Source: Sphingopyxis sp. H053 (GTDB taxonomy: Bacteria > Pseudomonadota > Alphaproteobacteria > Sphingomonadales > Sphingomonadaceae). Taken from it: a DNA stretch of 64,000 nucleotides. Of this stretch, positions 27,613 to 37,157 are shown piece after piece (the stretch's first letter is position 1; the number at the start of each line of letters is the position of its first letter). Position numbers and translations under genes: made by a program. Under the pieces are notes generated by a model that was not told the origin of the DNA, made no database searches, and saw only the letters and a program-made list of their open reading frames with translations. Location of the stretch: contig NZ_LNRU01000005.1 in the NCBI RefSeq assembly GCF_001468225.1, forward strand, positions 186,001 to 250,000. Reading direction: 5' to 3'.

Positions 27613-28296
27613 TCAGGCGTAGCGCGTCGGGTCGGCTAGACCCGCGTCGGCGAAGCCCTTGGACCGCAAGCGGCAACTGTCGCACGCGCCGCAATGCAGC
27701 CCCTCGGGCGTCGGGTCGTAGCACGACCAGCTCATCCCCGCGTCCATGCCCAGCCGCGCCGCTTCGGCGGCGATATCGGCCTTGGTCATATGCTGAAGCG
27801 GCGCGTGGATGTGAAAATCAACGCCCTTATCGCCATCGCGCGTCGCGAGCGCGGCGAGCTTTTCGAACCCCTGGATGAATTCGGGACGGCAGTCGGGATA
27901 GCCCGAATAGTCGAGCGCATTGACCCCGATGACGATGTCCTGCGCAGCCCGTGCTTCGGCGAGGCCGAGCGTCAGCGACAGGAAGATGAGGTTGCGCGCG
28001 GGGACATAGGTGATCGGGACATCGTCGCTAACACCATCCTTCGGCACGTCGATATCGGCGGTGAGCGCCGAGCCGCCGAAGCGGCGAAGGTCGAGCGGCA
28101 GCACGATATGTTCGGCCGCGCCGACATAGTTCGCGATGCGCGTCGCCGATTCCAGTTCGACGCGGTGGCGCTGATTATAATCGATCGTGAGCGCGACGAT
28201 CCGCGCGCCCGCTTCGCGCGCGAGGCCCGCGCAGACCATCGAGTCGAGGCCGCCCGACAGGAGGACGATCACCGTTTTTCCGGAAACTTGCTGCAT
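27613..28296 (-). CDS. queC: 7-cyano-7-deazaguanine synthase QueC
   Basis: Converts the QueE product to preQ0 using ATP and ammonia. The 227-residue protein has the PP-loop SGGLDSMVCAGLA, YVPARNLIFLSLTLG, and the zinc ligands in SCYDPTPEGLHCGACDSCRLR. Forms a two-gene unit with queE; other queuosine genes are not in the window. Confidence 0.97.
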   Translation of the reverse strand: MQQVSGKTVIVLLSGGLDSMVCAGLAREAGARIVALTIDYNQRHRVELESATRIANYVGAAEHIVLPLDLRRFGGSALTADIDVPKDGVSDDVPITYVPARNLIFLSLTLGLAEARAAQDIVIGVNALDYSGYPDCRPEFIQGFEKLAALATRDGDKGVDFHIHAPLQHMTKADIAAEAARLGMDAGMSWSCYDPTPEGLHCGACDSCRLRSKGFADAGLADPTRYA

Positions 28297-28471
28297 TGGC
28301 GCCAGATAGGCCCGCGCCGCGGGGCGCGCAAGTGCTGCGCCGCATCAAAGAAAATGGGCCGCTTGGCACTTGCCGCACGGCCCAGTTCGGCATGACAGCC
28401 GTTAGGGAGAAGGGCACTCATGAAGAAGCCCTGCACCTCGTTTAACGCCGCATGGTTAATATTTCGTTCGC

Positions 28472-28876
28472 TCAGCAGCCGCCAGCGCGGCGCGCCTCGA
28501 TCGCCTGCGAAAACGGCCTGCCCTCGGCAATGCCCTGCGTGTCGATCTGGACCAGCCGGTTCGTCTCGCTGCGGATGCTCGTGCGGCCATGCCCTGCGCC
28601 GGGGCAGGTATAATGGACGGTCACCGAATTCGGCGTGTCTTCGATGACATAGCGCGAACAGGTCGAGCGTGGATGCTGGATCTGGATCATCCGCCGCGCG
28701 TCGCCGACGCAAATCGTCTGCAACACGTCGTCCTTGCCGCGTTCGCGAAGCTGCCAGCTGCCTTTTTCGAGGCGGTCGAGCATCGCCAGCGAAGGCGCCT
28801 GCGCCGGCACGGCGCTCGCGGCGGCGCAGCCGAGCGCAAGGAGAGACATTCGCAATGTGGGAGAGAAGATCGCCAT
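28472..28876 (-). CDS. DUF3617-like exported protein
   Basis: A protein of about 134 residues with a signal peptide (MSLLALGCAAASAVPAQA) followed by LEKGSWQLRERG, which resembles the first strand of DUF3617 proteins, and three or more cysteines including ICVGD and the C-terminal GGC. The start at 28876 (MAIFSPTLRM) is tentative; 28849 would start directly at the signal core and 28942 would add unlike residues. Function unknown. Confidence 0.7.
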   Translation of the reverse strand: MAIFSPTLRMSLLALGCAAASAVPAQAPSLAMLDRLEKGSWQLRERGKDDVLQTICVGDARRMIQIQHPRSTCSRYVIEDTPNSVTVHYTCPGAGHGRTSIRSETNRLVQIDTQGIAEGRPFSQAIEARRAGGC

Positions 28877-29016
28877 TCCACCTGTTCCATTGGCCGCCCG
28901 CGAGCGAGCGAATATGCGACCCTGTTCCCTTATAGCTAGCAAGCCGGGGATGCGTTTTCAACCACTTGGCGCCGAATTACCTCGCTTCGTCGCCGAAATT
29001 CGCGGAAATTCCATCG

Positions 29017-29940
29017 CTATTCCGCGCGATTGTGAGCCGAGATTTCATCGAGCGGGATCGGAAAGAAGCGCGAACAAAAGGCGCAGTCGACGACGATCCG
29101 GCCATTTTCATCGGCCATGTCGGCACGCTCGGCCTCCGGAAACTGCGCGAGCACCCCGGCGAAATAACCGGGGCTGCACCGGCATCCGCGCGACACCCCG
29201 ATGCCCGGCTCGACGCGCACCTCATCCTCGTGGAACAGCCGCCACGCGAGCGTCTCGAGCGACGTCGCCGGATCGGTGAGTTCCTCGTCCTTCAGCGTCG
29301 CCGCGATGGTCTTGGCATGCTCCCATTCGGCATTGTCGTGGCGCACGTGCAACCGGTCGCGGCCGACTTCGCCCTCGGGCAGATGCTGCAAGAGCAGCCC
29401 GCCGGCGAGGCAGCCCGCCTCGGGATCGTGGCGCGCGGCGAGCTTGATCAGGCTCGGGATCTGCTCGGACTGTTCGAAATAATGCTCGGCCGCCTCACCG
29501 ATCGACGCACCCTCGAGCGGGACGATGCCCTGATAGCGCTCGGCGGTCGTCGCCTGGTCGAAGGTGATCGCAAGAAAGCCTTCGCCGAACAGCGCGAACA
29601 AGGTCGGGTCGGAGCCGACCTCGGCTAGCCGCTCGGCATCGAATTTCAGGTAACCGCGCAGTTCGCCGCCGCGATAGTCGCAGACGAGCAGCTCAATGGG
29701 GCCGCCGCCGGTCTGCGCCTGCAGCGTCATCTGGCCATTTTCGTCCTTGAGCGTCGAGCCGAGCAGCACGGTGAGCACCAGCGCCTCCGCGAGCAGCTTT
29801 TCGGCCACCGGCGGGTAATTATGCGCCCCCATGATCGCCTGGAGCGTCGGCCCGAGCCGCACCAGTCGCCCGCGCACATGGCGCTCGGCGATCGTGAACA
29901 GCAGGGGCTGGTCGAACCAGGTTTCGATGATGTCACTCAC
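29017..29940 (-). CDS. hslO: Hsp33 redox-regulated chaperone HslO
   Basis: A cytoplasmic holdase chaperone activated by oxidation. The 307-residue protein begins at GTG 29940 (VSDIIETWFDQPLLF), ten bases after the argF stop. The C-terminal zinc switch is visible as CRC (SRGCRCSPGYF) and CAFC (VDCAFCSRFF). The N-terminal half has RGRLVRLGPTLQAIMGAHNYP and YRGGELRGYLKFD. A methionine further upstream at 29994 lies within argF and is out of context. The argF-hslO order is common in alphaproteobacteria. Confidence 0.94.
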   Translation of the reverse strand: MSDIIETWFDQPLLFTIAERHVRGRLVRLGPTLQAIMGAHNYPPVAEKLLAEALVLTVLLGSTLKDENGQMTLQAQTGGGPIELLVCDYRGGELRGYLKFDAERLAEVGSDPTLFALFGEGFLAITFDQATTAERYQGIVPLEGASIGEAAEHYFEQSEQIPSLIKLAARHDPEAGCLAGGLLLQHLPEGEVGRDRLHVRHDNAEWEHAKTIAATLKDEELTDPATSLETLAWRLFHEDEVRVEPGIGVSRGCRCSPGYFAGVLAQFPEAERADMADENGRIVVDCAFCSRFFPIPLDEISAHNRAE

Positions 29941-29950
29941 GTCTTCGAAC

Positions 29951-30874
29951 TCACAATTTTTCGAGCGCCCAGAGCAGGATCGACTTCTGCGCATGGACGC
30001 GATTTTCGGCTTCGTCCCAGACGCGCGACTGCGGGCCGTCGATCACCGCATCGACAACCTCGTCGCCGCGATGCGCGGGAAGGCAGTGGAGGAAGATCGC
30101 GTCGTCCTTCGCACCCGTCATCAGCCGTTCGTCGACCTGATAGGGCGCCATCGCCGCGATCTTGTTGTGCGCGTGATCCTGCCCCATCGACACCCAGGTG
30201 TCGGTGACGACCAGATCGGCGCCCGCCACCGCCTCGCGCGCGTCGCGCACGATGTCGATACGCGAACCCTTGGCGCGCGCGGCTTCGACAAAGTCCGGAT
30301 CGGGATCATAGCCCTGCGGAACGCCGGCGCGGACGTGGAAACCGAACAGTCCCGCCGCCTCGATCAGCGAGGAGAGGACATTGTTGCCGTCGCCAAGCCA
30401 TGCGAGTTCGAGCCCCGGCAACGCCTTGCCGCTTTCGACGACCGTCAGCAGGTCGGCGACGATCTGGCACGGATGCGACAGGTCGGTCAGGCCGTTGATC
30501 ACCGGCACGCTCGCATATTCGGCAAGCTCTTCGACTTTCGCATGATCGTCGGTGCGGATCATGATCGCGTCGGCGTAACGCGACAGTACGCGCGCGGTGT
30601 CGGCGATCGTCTCGCCGCGCCCGAGCTGCGTCACGCCCGCGTCCATGATCATCGGCGTGCCGCCGAGCTGGCGGATCGCGATGTCGAACGAGGCGCGGGT
30701 GCGCGTTGAATTCTTCTCGAACACCATCGCGAGCACATGATCCGCGAGCGGCGCATCGGCATCGACCTTGCCCTTTGGCCAGCCGGCGCGCGCCGCTTTG
30801 CGGTCGATCGCGTCGGCGAGCATCGCGGCGACCGCGTCCCCGCCCGCGTCGGACAGGTTCAGGAAGTGCCGCAT
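29951..30874 (-). CDS. argF: Ornithine carbamoyltransferase
   Basis: Forms citrulline from ornithine and carbamoyl phosphate in arginine synthesis. Starts at [14 protein letters not shown] with GGAGGG just upstream; 307 residues. Motifs: carbamoyl-phosphate loop [25 protein letters not shown], and the ornithine-binding [15 protein letters not shown]. It lies 31 bases after argD. Confidence 0.97.
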   Translation of the reverse strand: MRHFLNLSDAGGDAVAAMLADAIDRKAARAGWPKGKVDADAPLADHVLAMVFEKNSTRTRASFDIAIRQLGGTPMIMDAGVTQLGRGETIADTARVLSRYADAIMIRTDDHAKVEELAEYASVPVINGLTDLSHPCQIVADLLTVVESGKALPGLELAWLGDGNNVLSSLIEAAGLFGFHVRAGVPQGYDPDPDFVEAARAKGSRIDIVRDAREAVAGADLVVTDTWVSMGQDHAHNKIAAMAPYQVDERLMTGAKDDAIFLHCLPAHRGDEVVDAVIDGPQSRVWDEAENRVHAQKSILLWALEKL

Positions 30875-30905
30875 TATGCCCTCCGTTCTACAGGAACGGA
30901 AAACA

Positions 30906-32093
30906 TCAGGACTCGGGCGGCGTGTAGCTCGCCGCGCCCGCTGACAGTTTCTCGATGAATTCGGCGATATGGCTGTCGTCGATGTTGAGTGGCGGCAGCA
31001 CGCGGACGACATTCTCGCCCGCCGCAACGGTCAGCAGCCCGTGATTGTCGCGCAGGTGCGCCACGAACGCGCGGCTGTCCGAGCTGAGTTTCAGCCCGAG
31101 CATCAGGCCGACGCCGCGGACGCTGTCGAACAGCTGGTCGTGATTGGGGATGAGCTGTTCGAGCGCCCCGCGGAGGCGCTCGCCGGTTGCCTTGACCGAC
31201 GCGAGGAAGCCGTCTTCGAGCACGACGTCGAGCACCGCCTGCCCCGCCGCGCACGCGAGCGGGTTGCCGCCGTAGGTCGAGCCGTGGGTGCCGATCACCA
31301 TACCGCGCGCGGCTTTTTCGGTCGCGAGACACGCGCCCATCGGGAAACCGCCGCCGATGCCCTTGGCGCTCGCGAGGATGTCAGGGACGACGCCATAATG
31401 TTCATAGGCATAGAGCGCGCCGGTGCGCGCGACGCCGCACTGGACTTCGTCGAACACGAGCATCAGATCGCGCTTGTCGCAGATGTCGCGCAGCGCCTGC
31501 AGGAAGGGCTGCGACGCCGGGCGGATGCCGCCCTCGCCCTGGATCGGCTCGACGAGGAAGCCCGCGGTGTTGTCGTCGACCAGATCGAGCGCGGCGTTGA
31601 TGTCGTCGAACGGCGCATAGGCGAAGCCTGGCAGCAGCGGATCGAAACCCTTGCGCAGCTTTTCCTGATTGGTCGCCGAGATCGTGCCGAGCGTGCGCCC
31701 GTGGAAGGCGTTGTTGAAGGTGATCAGATTATGCTTTTCGGCGTTCCCCGCGCTCGAATGATAGGCGCGCGCAGTCTTGATCGCACATTCGACCGCCTCG
31801 GCGCCCGAATTGGTCAGGAAGACCGTGTCGGCGAAGGTGTTCTCGACGAGGCGCGCGGCATAGGCTTCGCCCTGCGGGCTGCCGTAGAGGTTCGACACGT
31901 GCATCAGCGTCGCGGCCTGATCCTGAATTGCCTTCGTCAGATGCGGGTGGCCATGACCGAGCAGGTTGACTGCGATGCCGCTCGCGAAGTCGAGATAGCG
32001 CTCGCCTCGCTCGCCGATCAGATAGGCGCCCTCGCCGCGAACCGGACGCACACCGCAGCGGGGGTATACGGGCATCAGCGGCGTGATCGTCAT
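30906..32093 (-). CDS. argD: Acetylornithine/succinyldiaminopimelate aminotransferase
   Basis: A PLP-dependent class III aminotransferase of arginine synthesis. The 395-residue protein starting at ATG 32093 has [64 protein letters not shown] and the PLP Lys in [17 protein letters not shown]. First gene of argD-argF-hslO. Members of this family can also act in lysine synthesis; the argF neighbour favours arginine. Confidence 0.96.
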   Translation of the reverse strand: MTITPLMPVYPRCGVRPVRGEGAYLIGERGERYLDFASGIAVNLLGHGHPHLTKAIQDQAATLMHVSNLYGSPQGEAYAARLVENTFADTVFLTNSGAEAVECAIKTARAYHSSAGNAEKHNLITFNNAFHGRTLGTISATNQEKLRKGFDPLLPGFAYAPFDDINAALDLVDDNTAGFLVEPIQGEGGIRPASQPFLQALRDICDKRDLMLVFDEVQCGVARTGALYAYEHYGVVPDILASAKGIGGGFPMGACLATEKAARGMVIGTHGSTYGGNPLACAAGQAVLDVVLEDGFLASVKATGERLRGALEQLIPNHDQLFDSVRGVGLMLGLKLSSDSRAFVAHLRDNHGLLTVAAGENVVRVLPPLNIDDSHIAEFIEKLSAGAASYTPPES

Positions 32094-32111
32094 GGCAGGC
32101 ACCTTTCAGTC

Positions 32112-32144
32112 AAAAGTAAAAAGGCGACCCTTCTGCGGGCCGCC
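32112..32144 (-). terminator. Intrinsic terminator after the LLM oxidoreductase gene
   Basis: On the minus strand GGCGGCCC and GGGTCGCC form an eight-pair stem (one G-T pair) around a six-base loop, followed by TTTTTACTTTTG. It lies in the 148-base gap between the oxidoreductase and argD. Confidence 0.75.
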
Positions 32145-32241
32145 CTTGGTCGGGCCGCTCCTATACTGCCGCAGTCCGAGGGACGTCAACATTGGGGGTC
32201 GCACTTGCTCCTCCCTGTCGCGCAGCGATGCGGAGGATCTA

Positions 32242-33228
32242 TCAGAGCGACTTGCCCGCCTCCATCGTCAGCGCGAGCGAATGTTTGCGCGCATCATGGT
32301 CGTACATCGACGACGCGATGATCACCTCGTCGACGCCGGTGCGCGCGATGAAAGTTTTCAGCCCCGCCGCGATATCGTCGGCGGTGCCGACCGCCGAACA
32401 TTGCAGCACATGATCGAGGATCGCGCGCGCATTCGGCGGCAGGCTGTCCTTATAGCCCTCCAATGGCGGCTGCATCTTGCCCGGATTGCCGGTGCGCAGC
32501 GCAACGAACGCCTGCTGCTGCGACGAGGCAAGCAGTTCGGCTTCCTCTCGGCTGTCGGCTGCGAAGGCGTTGAACGCTGCGGCGGCGTAGGGTTCGGCGA
32601 GCTGCGCCGACGGCTTGAACTGGCGGCGATAGATGTCGAGCGCCTCGTCGAGCGCGTCGGGCGCGAAATGGCTGGCGAAGGCATAGGGAAGCCCGAGCAT
32701 CGCCGCGAGCTGCGCGCCGAAGGTGCTGGAGCCGAGTATCCACAGCGGGATATGTGTGCCCGCACCCGGAACCGCTGTGATACCCAGTTGCTCGTCACCG
32801 GCGAGGAAGGCCTGCAATTCCAGCACATCCTGCGGAAACTGGCGCTCGTCGCTGGCGAGCGTCCGGCGCAGGGCGCGCGCGACGCGCTGATCCGATCCCG
32901 GCGCGCGCCCCAGACCCAGGTCGATCCGGCCGGGGAACAAGGCTTCGAGCGTCCCGAACTGCTCGGCGATCACCATCGGGGCATGGTTGGGTAGCATGAT
33001 GCCCGCCGAACCAATGCGAATGCTGTGGGTCGCGTGCCCGATATGCGCGAGCACGACCGAAGTCGCGGCGCTCGCGATCCCCGTCATGCCATGATGCTCG
33101 GCGACCCAATAGCGTCCGTACTCGAGCGCCTCGGCGTGGCGGGCGAGATCGGCGGCGTTGGCGAGCGATTGGGCAATCGTGCCGGTGTCGGTCACGGGCA
33201 CGAGGTCGAGGAAAGAGAGTTTCGTCAT
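32242..33228 (-). CDS. LLM-class flavin-dependent oxidoreductase
   Basis: A luciferase-like monooxygenase of 328 residues that uses reduced FMN or F420. It begins MTKLSFLDLVPVTDTGT and has ADLARHAEALEYGRYWVAEHHG, RIGSAGIMLPNHAPMVIAEQFG, RIDLGLGRAPGSDQ and the C-terminal TRTGVDEVIIASSMYDH-like region, typical of the MsnO8 subgroup. Substrate is unknown. It lies alone between argD and the Lrp regulator, all on the minus strand. Confidence 0.9.
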   Translation of the reverse strand: MTKLSFLDLVPVTDTGTIAQSLANAADLARHAEALEYGRYWVAEHHGMTGIASAATSVVLAHIGHATHSIRIGSAGIMLPNHAPMVIAEQFGTLEALFPGRIDLGLGRAPGSDQRVARALRRTLASDERQFPQDVLELQAFLAGDEQLGITAVPGAGTHIPLWILGSSTFGAQLAAMLGLPYAFASHFAPDALDEALDIYRRQFKPSAQLAEPYAAAAFNAFAADSREEAELLASSQQQAFVALRTGNPGKMQPPLEGYKDSLPPNARAILDHVLQCSAVGTADDIAAGLKTFIARTGVDEVIIASSMYDHDARKHSLALTMEAGKSL

Positions 33229-33295
33229 GAAACCGATATGCGGTCGCGGGGACCGCGGTTCAAGCTCACCGCTTCGCGGGCATGGCGAAGAAAAA

Positions 33296-33757
33296 CTATG
33301 CCCGCTCGTCCTTTGGCGAGTCCATCAGCACATAAGTGGTGATCGAGTGCACCTGCGGCAGCACGCCGAGCACTTCGGTGTGGAAATGCTTGTACGCCGC
33401 CAGATCCTCGGTCTCGACGCGCAGCAGATATTCGATCGTGCCGGTGATGTTGTGGCATTCGCGGACTTCGGGCGCGCCCGCCATCGCCGCCTCGAAATCG
33501 ACCTGCGACTTTTTCGTGTGCGACGACAGGCCGACGGTCACATAGGCAAGGAAGGTCAATCCAAGCTTCGCCGGGTCGATCACCGCGCGATAGCCTTTGA
33601 TCACCCCGCTGCGCTCAAGCTCCTGAACGCGGCGCAGGCAGGCCGACGGCGAAAGCCCGACGCGCTCGGCGAGTTCAAGGTTCGAGATTCGCCCGTCGAG
33701 TGACAGCTCGCGCAATATCTTGCGGCCAATGGTATCGATCTTGATCATAGATTGCAT
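33296..33757 (-). CDS. Lrp/AsnC-family transcriptional regulator
   Basis: A 153-residue regulator with an N-terminal helix-turn-helix (LDGRISNLELAERVGLSPSACLRRVQELERSGVI) and C-terminal RAM ligand-binding domain (YVTVGLSSHTKKSQVDFEAAM, NITGTIEYLLRVETEDL). The start may be Met1 at 33757 or Met4 at 33748. It diverges from a LysE-type exporter, a classic arrangement in which the regulator senses an amino acid and controls export. Confidence 0.94.
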   Translation of the reverse strand: MQSMIKIDTIGRKILRELSLDGRISNLELAERVGLSPSACLRRVQELERSGVIKGYRAVIDPAKLGLTFLAYVTVGLSSHTKKSQVDFEAAMAGAPEVRECHNITGTIEYLLRVETEDLAAYKHFHTEVLGVLPQVHSITTYVLMDSPKDERA

Positions 33758-33821
33758 AATCTAGCTCGTAGCGGGCCACCTTTGCAATCCATCGCGCATC
33801 AAAACGCATTATGTTGCGTGC

Positions 33822-34412
33822 ATGAACCAGACCACTCTCCTCGCGCTCTCCGCCTTCGCGCTCGTCTCGTCGATCACGCCGGGGCCGAACAATATGATGC
33901 TGATGGCATCGGGCGCCAATTTTGGGCTACGCCGGACGGTGCCGCACGCGCTGGGGGTGGGCATCGGCTTCACGCTGATGATCATACTGGTCGGGGTCGG
34001 GCTGATGGGTCTGTTCGACCTCTTCCCGATACTGGGCACCGTGCTGAAGGTGGTGAGCGTCGCCTATCTGCTCTGGCTCGCATGGAAGATCGCCAACGCC
34101 GCCGCGCCCGACACCGAAAGCGGCGCGCGCGGCAAGCCGATGACCTTCGTGCAGGCGATGCTGTTCCAGTGGGTGAACCCCAAAGCCTGGTCGATGGCGC
34201 TGACTGCGATCGCGCTTTACGCCCCCGACCGCAATCTCGGCGCGGTGCTGCTCGTCGCGGTCGTGTTCGGGATCATCAACCTGCCCTCGACCAGCCTGTG
34301 GGCGGTGATGGGCCAGGTGATGCGCAGCTGGCTGTCGAGCCCGGCGCGGCTCAAGGCGTTCAACTGGACGATGGCGGCGTTGCTCGTGGGGTCGCTCGCG
34401 CTACTGATCTGA
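33822..34412 (+). CDS. LysE-family amino acid exporter
   Basis: An inner-membrane exporter of 196 residues with five to six helices. It has the LysE signature SSITPGPNNMMLMASGANFGLRR near residue 15-37, LKVVSVAYLLWLAWKI and QWVNPKAWSMALTAIALY. The 64-base divergent gap with the Lrp regulator probably contains both promoters. Exported amino acid unknown. Confidence 0.93.
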   Translation: MNQTTLLALSAFALVSSITPGPNNMMLMASGANFGLRRTVPHALGVGIGFTLMIILVGVGLMGLFDLFPILGTVLKVVSVAYLLWLAWKIANAAAPDTESGARGKPMTFVQAMLFQWVNPKAWSMALTAIALYAPDRNLGAVLLVAVVFGIINLPSTSLWAVMGQVMRSWLSSPARLKAFNWTMAALLVGSLALLI

Positions 34413-34475
34413 TTGCAAGGTTGCATCCCGCAACCTATGGACGGCGCTCCCCTCTTCTGACCGGAGAACAAGAGC

Positions 34476-35492
34476 ATGCAGAGTCGTCGCCTCGGCAAGA
34501 GCGCCATCCATGTGTCCGACATCTGCATGGGGACGATGACCTTCGGCAGCCAGGCCGACGAGGCGACGGCGTTCCGCGTTCTCGACCGATGCTTCGATGC
34601 GGGGATCAATTTCTACGATACCGCCGAGGGCTATCCGGTGCCGCCCGACGTCAAATGGGTCGGGCGGACCGAGGAGATCGTCGGGCGCTGGATGAAGACC
34701 AAGCCGCGCGACGCGATCATCCTCGCGACGAAGGTGTCGGGGCCGAGCCATGTGTGGTTCCAGTCGCCGTGCCGCAGCGGGATGACCGCGCTCGACCGCA
34801 AGAATATCATGCAGGCGGTCGACGACAGCCTGACGCGGCTCCAGACCGACTATATCGACCTCTACCAGACGCACTGGCCCGACCATGACGCGCCCTATGA
34901 CGAGATGATGGACGCGCTCGACGAGCTCGTCCGCGCCGGCAAGGTGCGCATTCTCGGCTGCTCGAACGAGACGAGCTGGGGGCTGATGAAATCGCTCGCG
35001 GCGTCGGACCGGCTCGGCGGCGCGCGCTACCACACGATCCAGAATAATTTCAGCCTCAACAACCGCCGCTTCGAAGACGAACTGGTGCAGGTGTGCCGGC
35101 AGGAAGGCGTGAGCCTGATCCCTTACTCGCCGCTCGCGGGCGGGGTTCTGTCAGGCAAATATCAGGGTGGCGCGACGCCCGAGGGCGCGCGTTTTTCGCG
35201 CTATCTGAAGATGGAGGGCCGGCAGGCTGCGATGGGTCGCCGCTTCGTCAACGACAAGAGCCTTGCTGCGACCGAGCGCTATCTGAAGATTGCGGAAGAA
35301 GCCGGGCTGCACCCGGTAACGATGGCGACCGCCTGGTCGAAGCAGCATGATTTCGTCGCCTCGACGATCGTCGGGGTCAGCGCTTATGATCAGGTCGATC
35401 CGATCCTCGACGCGATGGAACTTGTGCTGGCCGATGATGTGATGAAGGCGCTGTACAAGGTCAGCAAGGACATCCTCTACCCGATGGGCTGA
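34476..35492 (+). CDS. Aldo/keto reductase
   Basis: A cytoplasmic NADPH-dependent oxidoreductase of 338 residues in the Tas/YajO-type subgroup. Visible: N-terminal RRLGKSAIHVSDICMGTMTF, the catalytic Asp and Tyr region FDAGINFYDTAEGYP, Lys in ILATKVSG, YIDLYQTHWPDHDAPYDEMM, GCSNETSWGLM and the NADP-binding SLIPYSPLAGGVLSGKY. The RBS GGAGAAC lies upstream. Its 3' end overlaps a convergent hypothetical gene by 16 bases. Confidence 0.93.
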   Translation: MQSRRLGKSAIHVSDICMGTMTFGSQADEATAFRVLDRCFDAGINFYDTAEGYPVPPDVKWVGRTEEIVGRWMKTKPRDAIILATKVSGPSHVWFQSPCRSGMTALDRKNIMQAVDDSLTRLQTDYIDLYQTHWPDHDAPYDEMMDALDELVRAGKVRILGCSNETSWGLMKSLAASDRLGGARYHTIQNNFSLNNRRFEDELVQVCRQEGVSLIPYSPLAGGVLSGKYQGGATPEGARFSRYLKMEGRQAAMGRRFVNDKSLAATERYLKIAEEAGLHPVTMATAWSKQHDFVASTIVGVSAYDQVDPILDAMELVLADDVMKALYKVSKDILYPMG

Positions 35493-36046
35493 ACGGACGG
35501 CCATTCGAGGATCAGCGCCCCGCCGACGGGCAGCGCGCGCCATGCCTTCGAAAGCCGCTCGAACGTCTCGAATATTTGCGGCCGCGCGGTATCGATCCGC
35601 GCGCGCTCCTCGGGACTGAGGCCCGCCCGCGTCCGATCCGCCTCGCCGAGCGCCGCGCGCTGCGCCGCGCTGTCGGGGCGCAATTGGCTCCGCCACGCGA
35701 CATCGAACAGGAACGCCGCGATTTCGGACAGCTCGCCATCGCGCCCCTGCCCCTCGATCAGCTTCCTTCCCTTCGCCGCCTGCTTGCGCGCCGCACGGCG
35801 ATGCTCGCGGGCGTCGCCGCCCTCGGGGCCGCCGATGTGGAAGGATCCGGCGTTGCCCCCTGCGGCAATCTGGCCGAACACGCCGGCCTTGAGCCCCAGC
35901 GCCGCCTCGACGACGAAATGCACCATGTCGTGTGGCAGGTCGGGATCGAAACCCGGCGCCGGGTCCATCACCAGCACCGGCGCACCGGCACGCTCGATCC
36001 GCATGCTGTAACGGCGCTCGCCCGACCGGATGAAATGGACTTTCAT
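35477..36046 (-). CDS. Hypothetical protein
   Basis: A 189-residue protein starting MKVHFIRSGERRYSMRIERA. It has a hydrophilic first half with HDMVHFVVEAALGLKAGVFGQIAAGG, then a charged helical second half (AAFLFDVAWRSQLRPD, LSPEERARIDTARPQIFETFERLSKAWRAL). No transmembrane segment or signal peptide. I recognise no family. It overlaps the convergent aldo/keto reductase by 16 bases; codon use in the frame is normal for this genome, which supports it as real. Confidence 0.7.
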   Translation of the reverse strand: MKVHFIRSGERRYSMRIERAGAPVLVMDPAPGFDPDLPHDMVHFVVEAALGLKAGVFGQIAAGGNAGSFHIGGPEGGDAREHRRAARKQAAKGRKLIEGQGRDGELSEIAAFLFDVAWRSQLRPDSAAQRAALGEADRTRAGLSPEERARIDTARPQIFETFERLSKAWRALPVGGALILEWPSVQPIG

Positions 36047-36093
36047 GGGGTCAGCCTATAAGTTCGCGGCAACCTCTTCAAAAAGGATTTGCG

Positions 36094-36561
36094 ATGACTC
36101 CTGCCCGCCGCGCGTTTTTCGCCCTCGCCGCTTTCTCCGCCGTGATCGGCACCGCGCACGCCGCGAACCCGACGATGTTTCGCGACGCGGGCTGCGGCTG
36201 CTGCCTCAAATGGCTCGAGCAGGTGAAAGCGTCGTTCGGACAGAAGGCGGTCGTGGTGAATTCGCCCGACATGAATGCGGTCAAGGACAAGCAGGGCGTG
36301 CCGCAGGCGCTGCGCAGCTGTCATACCGTGCTCGTCGGCGGCTATGTGATCGAAGGCCATGTGCCCGCGAAGGAAATCAGCCGATTGCTCCGCGAAAAAC
36401 CCAAGGGCGTGAAAGGCCTCGCGGTCGCGGGCATGCCGACGGGATCGCCCGGCATGGAGCATGGCGACCACCGCGAAGCTTATAAGGTCATGACCTTCGG
36501 TCCCGGCGGCCAGCGCGTCTATGCGAGCTATGCCGCGAGCGGCGGCGCGCACGCGCACTGA
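36094..36561 (+). CDS. DUF411 domain-containing metal-binding protein
   Basis: A 155-residue exported protein with signal peptide MTPARRAFFALAAFSAVIGTAHA. The DUF411 hallmarks are the di-cysteine GCGCCLKWLEQVK, VPQALRSCHTVLVGGYVIEGHVPAKEI and GMPTGSPGME. These proteins bind copper in the periplasm and are often near copper-resistance genes, none of which is seen here. The C-terminus has a His-rich AHAH end. Confidence 0.93.
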   Translation: MTPARRAFFALAAFSAVIGTAHAANPTMFRDAGCGCCLKWLEQVKASFGQKAVVVNSPDMNAVKDKQGVPQALRSCHTVLVGGYVIEGHVPAKEISRLLREKPKGVKGLAVAGMPTGSPGMEHGDHREAYKVMTFGPGGQRVYASYAASGGAHAH

Positions 36562-36576
36562 GGCGCCGGCGGATCG

Positions 36577-37152
36577 ATGCTGTTCCGCGCCATCCTTCTC
36601 GAACGCATCGGGACCCGCGAGGTGACGCTTGCCTTTCGGCGCTGGCGGCGTCCAACGGTCAAGGCCGGCGGGCGGCTGCGTACCGCGATCGGCGAGCTGG
36701 CGATCGAAAGCGTGACGCCCTGTGCGTCCACCGCGATTACCGAAGCCGAGGCGCGCGCGGCCGGGTTCGGGTCGCGCGCCGAATTGCTCGCCGAACTCGA
36801 CGCGCGACCCGACGGCGACATCTATTGCATCGCCCTCCGTTTCGATCGGCCCGATCCGCGCATCGCGCTTCGCGAGGCCGGCGATCTTTCGGCGGACGAG
36901 GCGGCGTCGCTCGCGCAGCGGCTCGACCGGTTCGACCGGGGGGCCAGCCCGTGGACGCGGCCGGTCCTGCACCATATCGCCGCGCACGAAGGACAAGCGG
37001 CAGCCGACATCGCAAAGTCGCTCGGTGTCGAAAAGATGTGGCTCAAGCAGAATATCCGCAAGCTCAAGGAGCTTGGCCTGACCGAAAGTCTCGAGACCGG
37101 ATATCGGCTGTCGCCGCGCGGCAGGGCGCTGCTCGACACCCTGCCCCGCTAG
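36577..37152 (+). CDS. ASCH-like domain plus C-terminal winged-helix protein
   Basis: A 191-residue protein combining two parts. Residues 1-75 (MLFRAILLERIGTREVTLAF ... GELAIESVTP) resemble ASCH/PUA-like RNA-binding folds. Residues about 115-190 (PVLHHIAAHEGQAAADIAKSL, WLKQNIRKLKELGLTESLETGYRLSPRG) form a winged helix-turn-helix like ArsR/MarR domains. The combination is compact and without obvious enzyme motifs. It follows the DUF411 gene by 15 bases and may be cotranscribed. ASCH assignment is tentative; the winged helix is clear. Confidence 0.75.
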   Translation: MLFRAILLERIGTREVTLAFRRWRRPTVKAGGRLRTAIGELAIESVTPCASTAITEAEARAAGFGSRAELLAELDARPDGDIYCIALRFDRPDPRIALREAGDLSADEAASLAQRLDRFDRGASPWTRPVLHHIAAHEGQAAADIAKSLGVEKMWLKQNIRKLKELGLTESLETGYRLSPRGRALLDTLPR

Positions 37153-37157
37153 CGGCG

